Source: Deltaproteobacteria bacterium (GTDB lineage Bacteria; Desulfobacterota; Desulfobacteria; Desulfobacterales; SURF-15). Taken from it: a stretch of DNA of 13,935 nucleotides. How positions within the stretch are numbered: position 1 is the stretch's first letter; each line of letters begins with the position of its first letter. The notes under the pieces were generated by a model, which made no database searches, had not been told where the DNA came from, and saw only the letters and a program-made list of their open reading frames with translations. The position numbers and the translations under genes are program-made. Where the stretch lies: contig JAHEHB010000108.1 of assembly GCA_024644775.1 (NCBI GenBank), positions 1 through 13,935 of the forward strand, in the 5' to 3' direction. This document shows positions 5,814-12,476 of this stretch, piece after piece.

Positions 5814-6869
5814 ATGCTTTTTGGAAAAAAAATACATCTCGTTGGTTTAGATATCGGCTCCCGAACCGTAAAACTAGGAGAGCTGGCAGACACCAAAAAC
5901 GGCTACAGCCTGAAGAAATTCGGTACCATCGATATCGCACCGGGACTCATTGAAGAAGGCGTGGTAAAAGACCCGGAAATCGTTGCCGAATCGATCCGGG
6001 AACTTTTTAAAACGAACAATGTGAAGGAACAGAATGTCGCGATATCCATTGGAGGATATTCGGTCATCGTTAAAAAGATAAATGTCCAATCGATGTCCGA
6101 AGAGGAGCTTCAGGATACCATTCACTTTGAGGCCGAACAATATATTCCATTTGATATTGCAGATGTAAACCTGGATTTCCAAATACTTGGAGAATCCGAA
6201 AACAATCCGAATCAAATGAGTGTAATGCTTGTAGCGGCGAAAAAAGAGATGATTGATGACTACATTCACCTCGTTCAGCTTTCCGGTTTGAATCCGTGCA
6301 TTATCGACGTCGATGCATTTGCGCTTCAAAATATCTTCGAATTGAATTACGGCATCCAAGACGAAGGTGTGGCATTGATTGATATTGGGGCCAGTAAAAC
6401 GTCCCTGAACATTCTGAAAGATGATGTTTCAGTGTTTATGCGAGACGTTTCTTTGGGATGCGGACAAATAAATGAAAAAATCGTCTCTACCACAGACTGC
6501 TCCTTCGAGGAGGCTGAAGTTTTGAAATTCAGTGATAACGGAAACAAAATATCTGCTGAGGATTTAAGGGAGATCGTCTCGTCAGTCACGGCAGATTGGA
6601 GTGCTGAAATCGGACGTGCGCTCGATTATTACTATTCGACAGATCCGGATAGCCAAATAAATAAAATTGTACTCAGCGGAGGAGGTGCCCATGTTGAGGA
6701 GTTTCGTCACCTTTTGGCGGCAGAGACATCTAACGAAGTTGAAATCATCGATCCTTTTGGAAGTCTAAATTTCGACGACAAACAGTTTGAATCATCCGAT
6801 CTTGAAAAGATCGCACCCCAGGCGGCAATTTGCTTGGGCCTTTCGATGAGAAGAGTAAACGACAAATGA
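5814..6869 (+). CDS. pilM: Type IV pilus assembly protein PilM (actin-like ATPase)
   Basis: PilM is the cytoplasmic actin-like protein of the type IV pilus inner-membrane complex; it binds ATP and the N-terminal tail of PilN. The 351-residue product has the actin-fold marks in order: phosphate-1 loop VGLDIGSRTVKLGEL (10-24), the conserved HFEAEQYIPFDI (104-115), phosphate-2 ALIDIGASKTSLNIL (187-201) and the adenosine motif VLSGGGAHVE (286-295). Its length is typical of the family. The start is the first ATG after the HTH gene; AAGGA lies rather far upstream (about 13 bases). Its TGA overlaps the pilN start (ATGA). Confidence 0.97.
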   Translation: MLFGKKIHLVGLDIGSRTVKLGELADTKNGYSLKKFGTIDIAPGLIEEGVVKDPEIVAESIRELFKTNNVKEQNVAISIGGYSVIVKKINVQSMSEEELQDTIHFEAEQYIPFDIADVNLDFQILGESENNPNQMSVMLVAAKKEMIDDYIHLVQLSGLNPCIIDVDAFALQNIFELNYGIQDEGVALIDIGASKTSLNILKDDVSVFMRDVSLGCGQINEKIVSTTDCSFEEAEVLKFSDNGNKISAEDLREIVSSVTADWSAEIGRALDYYYSTDPDSQINKIVLSGGGAHVEEFRHLLAAETSNEVEIIDPFGSLNFDDKQFESSDLEKIAPQAAICLGLSMRRVNDK

Positions 6870-7450
6870 TACGAATTAATCTATTACCGTTTCGCGCCGC
6901 ACGGAAAAAAGAGAATATTCGGCGTCAGGTTTCAATCTTTATCCTGTTTTTTGTTTTCACGGCATTGGCCCTTTATTATTATAATTCCGTTTTAAATACC
7001 CAGATTAAAGATTTAACTGGTGAATTTGAAGCGGTTAAACAACATCTTCAAGCCAAGAGAAAGGACGCCAGAGAAGTCGATAAAATTATAAAGGACCTTG
7101 ATCTTCTCAAGAAAAAGATGGAGGGGATTCGGCTCGTTAAACGGAAGCGCAGGGAGCCGGTTCAGTTGCTTGAGTCCATGACGAAAATGGTTATCTCGAA
7201 ACGAATGTGGTTTACTAGATTTGCTGCCAATGATGAGATGGTCGATATCACAGGCGTCGCGTTGGATCAAAAAACCGTTGCCGACTTTATGACACGACTT
7301 GAGGGAATTCCACTATTTTCGAGCGTCAATTTATCCATGCTTCGTCAAGAAAAAATCGAGGGGCTTGATCTGAAACGATTTGAAGTAAAATGCGATAAAG
7401 TAAAGTTGAATGGAACTGTGAAAACCGATGAAAAAAATAAACATAAATAA
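6866..7450 (+). CDS. pilN: Type IV pilus assembly protein PilN
   Basis: PilN is a bitopic inner-membrane protein whose short cytoplasmic tail docks in PilM and whose periplasmic part pairs with PilO. I chose the ATG at 6866, which overlaps the pilM stop and gives a protein beginning MIRINLLPFR, the classic PilM-binding INLLP motif at residues 4-8. An upstream frame extension is open but would hide this tail. One membrane segment spans about 22-40, followed by a charged coiled coil (about 44-95) and a small alpha/beta domain. The 194-residue length is normal. Confidence 0.96.
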   Translation: MIRINLLPFRAARKKENIRRQVSIFILFFVFTALALYYYNSVLNTQIKDLTGEFEAVKQHLQAKRKDAREVDKIIKDLDLLKKKMEGIRLVKRKRREPVQLLESMTKMVISKRMWFTRFAANDEMVDITGVALDQKTVADFMTRLEGIPLFSSVNLSMLRQEKIEGLDLKRFEVKCDKVKLNGTVKTDEKNKHK

Positions 7451-8072
7451 GATATCTGACCTTTTCGTATCACTGTTTGATCCGTTGATTGCCACCGTCG
7501 AAAAGCTTTCAAAGCTGTACCGAATTGTCATTTGTATTGGCGTCTTTCTTGTTCTCATAGGGGCATTTGTTTGGGCCTCTTATCTCCCCAAATTCGGTCA
7601 AGTTCATCAATTGCAAAAAGATATCGGCGATACGGAAAAACAGTTAGCAATCGCTACGGAAAAAGCAAACAAACTTTCCCAATACCGGGAGGAAAGGAAA
7701 AAGGCAGAAGCTGATTTTAGAATTGCCAAGAAAGCACTACCCGATAAAAAAGAAATTCCATCTTTGCTTACCGGTATATCGCGAGTTGGAAAAGACGCCG
7801 GCTTAAAAATCCTCTTGTTTCAACCAAGAGCAGAAATTGAAAAAGATTTTTATGCGGAAATTCCAGTATCCATTAAAGTGGTCGGATCTTATCACAATAT
7901 TGCCATTTTCTTTGACAAGGTGGCCAGACTGTTTAGAGTGGTCAATATCACAGACATTAGAATGGATTCTAAAAAGGACACGATGAAACTGGATACTTCG
8001 TGTACAGCCGTCACTTACCGCTTTGTTGAACCGAAGCCTGAAACAAAGAAACAGCCGCCCAAAAAAGAGTAA
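7428..8072 (+). CDS. pilO: Type IV pilus assembly protein PilO
   Basis: PilO is the PilN partner in the alignment subcomplex and contacts PilP in the periplasm. The 214-residue protein has a cytoplasmic N-terminus, one membrane helix (about 32-50), a coiled coil (about 55-100) and a PilO-type ferredoxin-like domain, including LPDKKEIPSLLTGISRVGKD (104-123) and the VVGSYHNIAIFFDKVARL segment (151-168). The C-terminal tail is Lys/Pro-rich. It overlaps the end of pilN by 23 bases. Confidence 0.95.
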   Translation: MKKININKISDLFVSLFDPLIATVEKLSKLYRIVICIGVFLVLIGAFVWASYLPKFGQVHQLQKDIGDTEKQLAIATEKANKLSQYREERKKAEADFRIAKKALPDKKEIPSLLTGISRVGKDAGLKILLFQPRAEIEKDFYAEIPVSIKVVGSYHNIAIFFDKVARLFRVVNITDIRMDSKKDTMKLDTSCTAVTYRFVEPKPETKKQPPKKE

Positions 8073-8108
8073 AGACTAAAAAAATAAACGCATCAATCGA
8101 GTGAAGGA

Positions 8109-8837
8109 ATGGATATCTTGAATAATAAAAAACAGTCAAATTCATTCTCTATACGAATAACGCTTCTATTCGTTGTGATTTGGTTTCTAACATTTTCATG
8201 CGACACGCCCAAAGAATCGCTGTCGAAGCCGGATATTGTCCGAAAAAAAATTCCTATTTCCGCCACATCATCACAAACCGCGGAAAAGAAGCGTGTTCAA
8301 TTTGTTCAAAAAGCAAACGCTGCGACCCAATCACAGCCACCGCAAGTGGCCCTATTACCGATACAAGGGGCGATGGGGACAAAAAAACCAAACCAGAACA
8401 GCCCACAAAAAACACTAAAGGCTGCACTCTCCGTACCAGTACGGCAGGAAATGCGGCTTGAGGCGCCCCCACCGCTATACAACCCAAAGGGTAAAACGGA
8501 TCCGTTTCGACCATTGATTAAAGATCCACGTCAAACTGTTAAAAAGAAGAATATTAGAAAAAGGATACCACGTACACCATTAGAGAGGATGGATATCAGT
8601 CAAATTAAGCTTGTCGCTATCATTCGTTCAGATAGTGATAACTTGGCGCTGCTGGAAGAGGCAAGCGGGAAAGGATATATTATCTCAGCAGGAGCCTATG
8701 TTGGTCTTAATGGTGGTCGTGTGACAAAGATATTAAAAGATCGACTCATTGTAGAGGAAGAGGCGGAAAACGCCATGGGTAAAATATCGATGCAAAAGAG
8801 AGAATTAAAGCTTCAGAAACCAGCCGGGGAAATGTAA
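8109..8837 (+). CDS. pilP: Type IV pilus assembly lipoprotein PilP
   Basis: PilP is an inner-membrane lipoprotein that links PilN/PilO to the secretin PilQ. The 242-residue product has a signal peptide ending in LTFSC (Cys31, lipobox-like), a long low-complexity periplasmic linker rich in Gln, Pro and Lys (about 35-120), then the PilP domain: YNPKGKTDPFRPLI (124-137), PLERMDISQIKLVAII (157-172) and a beta-rich end with GAYVGLNGGRVTKILKDRLI (195-214). GAAGGA immediately abuts the ATG, while a TTG three codons later stands nine bases from it and could be the real start. PilQ begins one base after its stop codon. Confidence 0.94.
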   Translation: MDILNNKKQSNSFSIRITLLFVVIWFLTFSCDTPKESLSKPDIVRKKIPISATSSQTAEKKRVQFVQKANAATQSQPPQVALLPIQGAMGTKKPNQNSPQKTLKAALSVPVRQEMRLEAPPPLYNPKGKTDPFRPLIKDPRQTVKKKNIRKRIPRTPLERMDISQIKLVAIIRSDSDNLALLEEASGKGYIISAGAYVGLNGGRVTKILKDRLIVEEEAENAMGKISMQKRELKLQKPAGEM

Positions 8838-8838
8838 A

Positions 8839-11541
8839 ATGACACATAGACTTTTGAAACGGTACTATCACAACTTCTTTGTTATCCTTTTTTTCGCGAG
8901 TTTAATGAACTGTGCGCCGCATATGGTTGCTCAAAAAGAAAAAGAACCGGCACCATCGCCGACCAAGCGGATCACGGGGGTTACAGCCGAAGCGGATTCC
9001 GAATCTGTTTATGTAAGCGTTCGAGGAAGCCAATTACTAACGTATACATCGGTTAAACAGCCGTTTCCATTGGGTGTTATTCTTTACTTCCCCGAAACGG
9101 TTATCGATACACCGGAACCATCCATCGATCCGGCAATTGGTACCGTTCATGGCATTCGCTTAACCAAGATAAATGCGGATGTTCCTACCGCTAGAGTTGA
9201 AATTTCGCTAACAAAAGATGTACCGTATGCGGTGGCCAGAGAAGGAAACGATCTAAAAATATCGTTTCGTAAAGCTTCCACCATGCAGGAGGGGTCTGCG
9301 CCGATAAAAGAGGAATCAACAGAGAAACCGCCTGCCAAAGAAGAACCGATGTCGATTGCAACGGTATTTCAGTCCGTCGAAGCCGAGCCGTTGGAGAACG
9401 GAGTCGAAATATCAGTGAAGGCCAACGGTGCTATCAAGGACTATAATGCCTTTACCATCGAGAGCCCTGCACGAATCGTTTTTGATTTTTTTAATATTGA
9501 AAGTCCTTATAAAGAAGAAAAACAATTTTCCGTTGAGTCGCAATGGGTGCAGCGCATCCGCCATTACAGCTATCAGGATAGACTCCGTCTTGTTCTAAAT
9601 ACAACGCAGCAGCATCTGGCCTCATTTTCTGCAAATCCGGCAAAAGACGGACTCATTATCAAGGTGGGTACGGTCGCAGATGTTCCTTTGAAAAAACCAC
9701 AGTCATTGCCAATTGATGTTTCAACAGACGATAGAATGATTTCCCCTCAGCCTGCCGAATCGGCGACGGTTGTCGTGGCGGAAAAAGAGACACCCCGGAT
9801 CGAACCGGAACCGGGAACGCCTGCATGGCTGAATCGAATCGATTTTTTAAGTAAACCGGAGGGAAAATCGATTATTGTAATTGGAACAACGCACCCGATC
9901 AAATATAACCTTCAAAAGACATCCGAAAAGCGGCTTCAACTTAAATTATTTAATACAAAAATCCCGGATGATCGGCAGCGGCCGTTGATTACGACACGGT
10001 TTCCAAGTGCCGTGGATCGGATTACTCCCTTTCATACAGCAGCGCAAAAAGATACCGCGTTGGTATCCATTGAGCTGAGGGAAGCGGTTCCTTATTTCAT
10101 TGAGCAGGAGTATAAGCTTCTGCAAATAATCTTTGAAGCATCATCCTTACCGCCCCGATCTTTTGAAGAAGCAAAACTTCCGGCCTGGAAGAAGTCGTTG
10201 ACACAGGTGCCCGTCGTAGAGACAAAATCTGAGAAGACGGCTGAAACACTAAATTCCGAACCGCCAACCCTTGACGAAGAAACCCTGTTGTTTCCCAAAA
10301 AGAAATACACCGGGGAAAAGATTGCTCTGGACTTTTTTGAAACGGACATCAAGAATGTATTTCGTATCTTGAGGGAAGTAAGCGGCAAAAACTTTGCCAT
10401 CGATAAAGATGTTGCCGGGAAAGTAACCCTGAGTCTTGATAAACCGGTGCCGTGGGATCAGGTTCTAGATTTAGTGTTAAAGATGAACCAGCTTGGAACC
10501 ATAAAAGAAGGCGATATTATACGGATTGCCACTCAGGCAACGCTTCAAAATGAACAAGAAATTCAGCGTGCCGCAGCCGCTGCCGCGCTCGAAAATAAAA
10601 AACAAGAAAAAGCCCTTGAACCGCTTATGACCGCATTTATTGCCGTCAATTATGCCAATGCCGCTTCAGATGTAATGCCCCATATTGTATTAACCCCGGA
10701 ACGTGGAAGCGTTACGGTAGACGACCGAAATAACCAGGTCATTATTACCGATACCGAAGATATGGTGGAACAGGCCAGGGAGACGGTTCGTAAAATTGAT
10801 CAAGTCACCCCTCAGGTTCTGATTGAAGCAAGGGTGGTTGAGGCGTCTAATTCTTTTTCCAGGGAACTCGGCACGCAGTTATCAGCGGAAGGTGGACCGG
10901 TCCTAACCCGTGGATTCGGCAACGGCATCATACCTGAGGGCACTGTCGATTTTGATATGTCTGCAACGAATCCACCTGCGCAATCGCTCGGTCAGATCGG
11001 TATTAATTTTTCAAAACTCATCGGTAGCCCGTTTACTTTAGACGCAAGACTGGCTGCATCAGAATCTGAAGGTGAGGTAAAGATCATATCCTCTCCAAGA
11101 GTGTTGACGCTTGACAACAAGACAGCGAGAATCAGACAAGGCACACAGGTTCCGGTGCCCCGATTAGATGATTCTGGAAATACGATTATCGAATATAAGG
11201 ATGTCGATCTCGAACTGGAGGTTACCCCTCATGTAACCCCGGATAAACGGATAGCCTTGACCATAAAGGTCACGAATAATGAAATCGGTCAAATTATCAA
11301 CAATCAGCAATCCTTTACAACGAAGGAGGCCAATACCGAGCTGTTGGTGGATGACGGAGAAACCATCGTGATCGGCGGTATTCGTAAAACCAAGAAAGAT
11401 ATCGGTGAATCAGGTGTTCCAGGTCTCAGGAAAGTTCCGGTTTTAGGCTGGCTGTTTAAAAAACAGACCCGATCAGAGGATCTAGAAGAGCTGTTGATCT
11501 TTATCTCGCCACAAATTGTTCAATTGGAGCAACGGGGTTGA
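8839..11541 (+). CDS. pilQ: Type IV pilus secretin PilQ
   Basis: PilQ forms the gated outer-membrane channel for the pilus. The 900-residue protein has a signal sequence with Cys25 (SLMNC), possibly a lipoprotein cleavage site though not a standard lipobox. Three AMIN-like peptidoglycan-binding domains follow at about 46-143, 174-277 and 330-434, separated by Pro/Glu-rich linkers. Then come an STN/N0 domain (about 488-565), an N1 domain (about 596-655) and the secretin barrel (about 665-895). The last contains GTQVPVP (768-774) and the signature VPGLRKVPVLGWLFK (860-874). It is the last gene of the pil operon. The family identity is secure; three AMIN domains is at the larger end for this family. 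Confidence 0.97.
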   Translation: MTHRLLKRYYHNFFVILFFASLMNCAPHMVAQKEKEPAPSPTKRITGVTAEADSESVYVSVRGSQLLTYTSVKQPFPLGVILYFPETVIDTPEPSIDPAIGTVHGIRLTKINADVPTARVEISLTKDVPYAVAREGNDLKISFRKASTMQEGSAPIKEESTEKPPAKEEPMSIATVFQSVEAEPLENGVEISVKANGAIKDYNAFTIESPARIVFDFFNIESPYKEEKQFSVESQWVQRIRHYSYQDRLRLVLNTTQQHLASFSANPAKDGLIIKVGTVADVPLKKPQSLPIDVSTDDRMISPQPAESATVVVAEKETPRIEPEPGTPAWLNRIDFLSKPEGKSIIVIGTTHPIKYNLQKTSEKRLQLKLFNTKIPDDRQRPLITTRFPSAVDRITPFHTAAQKDTALVSIELREAVPYFIEQEYKLLQIIFEASSLPPRSFEEAKLPAWKKSLTQVPVVETKSEKTAETLNSEPPTLDEETLLFPKKKYTGEKIALDFFETDIKNVFRILREVSGKNFAIDKDVAGKVTLSLDKPVPWDQVLDLVLKMNQLGTIKEGDIIRIATQATLQNEQEIQRAAAAAALENKKQEKALEPLMTAFIAVNYANAASDVMPHIVLTPERGSVTVDDRNNQVIITDTEDMVEQARETVRKIDQVTPQVLIEARVVEASNSFSRELGTQLSAEGGPVLTRGFGNGIIPEGTVDFDMSATNPPAQSLGQIGINFSKLIGSPFTLDARLAASESEGEVKIISSPRVLTLDNKTARIRQGTQVPVPRLDDSGNTIIEYKDVDLELEVTPHVTPDKRIALTIKVTNNEIGQIINNQQSFTTKEANTELLVDDGETIVIGGIRKTKKDIGESGVPGLRKVPVLGWLFKKQTRSEDLEELLIFISPQIVQLEQRG

Positions 11542-11597
11542 TACCGCCTATCCTCATTATATCACGACATAAGTTGTTGCGCATGACCCGAGTTTAC

Positions 11598-11648
11598 CGC
11601 GAAGGGCGCGAAGCAAAAAAGGCTCATTAATCTTCGTGCCTCTTCGTG
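11598..11648. repeat. Imperfect inverted repeat after pilQ
   Basis: CGCGAAGGGCGCGAAG (11598-11613) pairs imperfectly with CTTCGTGCCTCTTCGTG (11632-11648) across a short loop containing AAAAAAGG. It may fold as a stem-loop and could end or protect the pil transcript, but no clean T-run follows. It resembles short GAAG/CTTCG-type intergenic repeats common in bacterial genomes; I cannot count copies from this window. Confidence 0.45.
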
Positions 11649-11680
11649 TTTTCTAATCCTTCTCCACCTCCTTGTTGGGC

Positions 11681-11836
11681 CTTAAAATTAATCCATTTGA
11701 GGGCATTGGAAAACCTGAACCACTCAAACACGCCCTTTCTGGTTACCGGTCCCGTCGAATTAATGATGAACACAGAATTGTCTATAAAGTATCCGAAAAT
11801 GCCATCCATATCGCCCAGCTGCGACATCATTATTGA
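11681..11836 (+). pseudogene. 5'-truncated YoeB-family toxin remnant
   Basis: Translation in the frame ending at the TGA of 11834-11836 gives LKINPFEGIGKPEPLKHALS, then GYRSRRINDEHRIVYK and a final AQLRHHY. This is the C-terminal half of the YoeB mRNA-interferase family, remembered E. coli YoeB ending in EHRLVY...CRYHY. The residues matching catalytic Glu46 (KPEP), Arg65 (EHR) and the terminal His-Tyr are intact. The first roughly 35 residues and any start codon are missing (a TAA stops the frame at 11654-11656), and no YefM-type antitoxin is nearby. It is therefore a dead fragment of a toxin-antitoxin locus. Confidence 0.82.
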
Positions 11837-11869
11837 TACTGCCACTTAGACCCAGAGCAAATATATTTG

Positions 11870-12226
11870 TCAACTGTTCACCAGCGTATTTTCCCCTTGA
11901 GTGACTTCATAATTGTAGATAGTGTCCGTCCAGGGATGAGAAAATTTCTGCAAGATCAAGGCGGGCGAGAATTTTAACCAGAGGAATAGATTGAGTATTT
12001 TGAGGATTAAAATTCGGAGCCCAACGCAGATATTGCGGAAATTAGCCATTTCTGGATGGGCACTAGATAGGATTATCGGTATAGGTTGGGCGGCTCCGAC
12101 TGATCTCCCGGCTGATGGTGGTGTGATGTCGTTTAAGGTCTCGACCTATCTTTCGGAAACTAAACCCGTATAGAATCAAATAGGTGATGACAGATCGTTT
12201 TTCCAATGATAAATGGTAATAGGAAA
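11870..12226 (-). pseudogene. IS30-family transposase N-terminal remnant, split by palindromic element
   Basis: On the minus strand the frame reads YYHLSLEKRSVITYLILYGF, then SFRKIGRDLKRHHTTISREI and SRSRPTYTDNPI before a stop at 12063-12065. This is the N-terminal HTH (HTH_38) region of IS30-family transposases, whose hallmark is L.R..STISREI.R. The stop comes from an inserted palindrome (11922-12063). Joining the flanks across it gives RPTYTDNPIYNYEVTQ, which continues the IS30 pattern until a TGA near 11870. The DDE catalytic domain is absent, and no terminal repeats of a whole IS were found. It abuts the dehydrogenase remnant at about 12226. Confidence 0.8.
11922..12063. mobile_element. 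~142-bp palindromic foldback element B with 6-bp direct repeat
   Basis: The left arm (11922-11979) begins GTGTCCGTCCAG and the right arm (12004-12063), read on the other strand, begins GTGCCCATCCAG. They match imperfectly along about 58-60 bases, including AATTTCTGCAA against AATTTCCGCAA and GAGAATTTTAACC against CCGAATTTTAATCC. A 24-base loop lies between. The element is bounded by TAGATA at 11916-11921 and again at 12064-12069. It has no coding capacity. It sits inside the IS30 transposase remnant, and removing it with one TAGATA restores the frame, so TAGATA is a likely target duplication. It is non-autonomous; which transposase would move it is unknown. Confidence 0.72.
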
Positions 12227-12227
12227 T

Positions 12228-12473
12228 GGAGTTGTAGATACTTCTTTTCGCGATGCCCTTGCCCCGGATATTCGCGAAGCTGAGAAGTTCGCCATTTTCA
12301 TGAAGCGGGAGGGAATTTAAGAAGAAATAGCCACTATCCGTGCTTTTCCGGTTTACGGGGCCGGCGCTTATTTTACCGGCCAGCAAATAGACGTCAACAG
12401 CGGGGGTTTGAAGGCCGGATTTCAAATAACGTTAACCTGCCCGACTTTATGGGCGCTTAAGAAAACGAGGTGA
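12228..12473 (+). pseudogene. Short-chain dehydrogenase/reductase C-terminal remnant with in-frame stop
   Basis: One frame reads GVVDTSFRDALAPDIREAEK, then FAIFMKREGI, a TAA stop (12318-12320), and EEIATIRAFPVYGAGAYFTG followed by QQIDVNSGGL. This is the C-terminal end of the SDR family (pattern G.V.T...R.G.PEEIA...FL.S..A.Y.TGQ.I.V.GG), with the stop falling where the proline of PEEIA is normal. The Rossmann nucleotide-binding half and the catalytic Tyr-Lys are gone. The frame runs to a TGA at 12471-12473, four bases before the hydrolase ATG, so the two genes may once have been one operon. Base composition resembles the downstream gene, not the pil operon. Confidence 0.75.
12467..12473 (+). 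promoter_or_regulatory. Ribosome-binding site of the sulfatase-like gene
   Basis: GAGGTGA lies just before the ATG at 12477-12479 at normal spacing and fixes this start. It overlaps the last codons of the dead dehydrogenase frame. Confidence 0.6.
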
Positions 12474-12476
12474 CTT

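Noticed and set aside
11542..11600. Intrinsic terminator directly after pilQ
   Set aside because: No GC-rich stem followed by a T-run was found; the nearest structure is the imperfect repeat at 11598-11648.
11646..11849. Plus- and minus-strand frames of about 70 residues near the YoeB fragment
   Set aside because: They are out-of-frame shadows of the YoeB remnant and lack recognisable motifs.
12063..12425. A 120-residue minus-strand frame as an intact gene
   Set aside because: Only the C-terminal half (from about 12226 down) is IS30-like; the N-terminal half is antisense to the dehydrogenase remnant, and the stop is made by the inserted palindrome.
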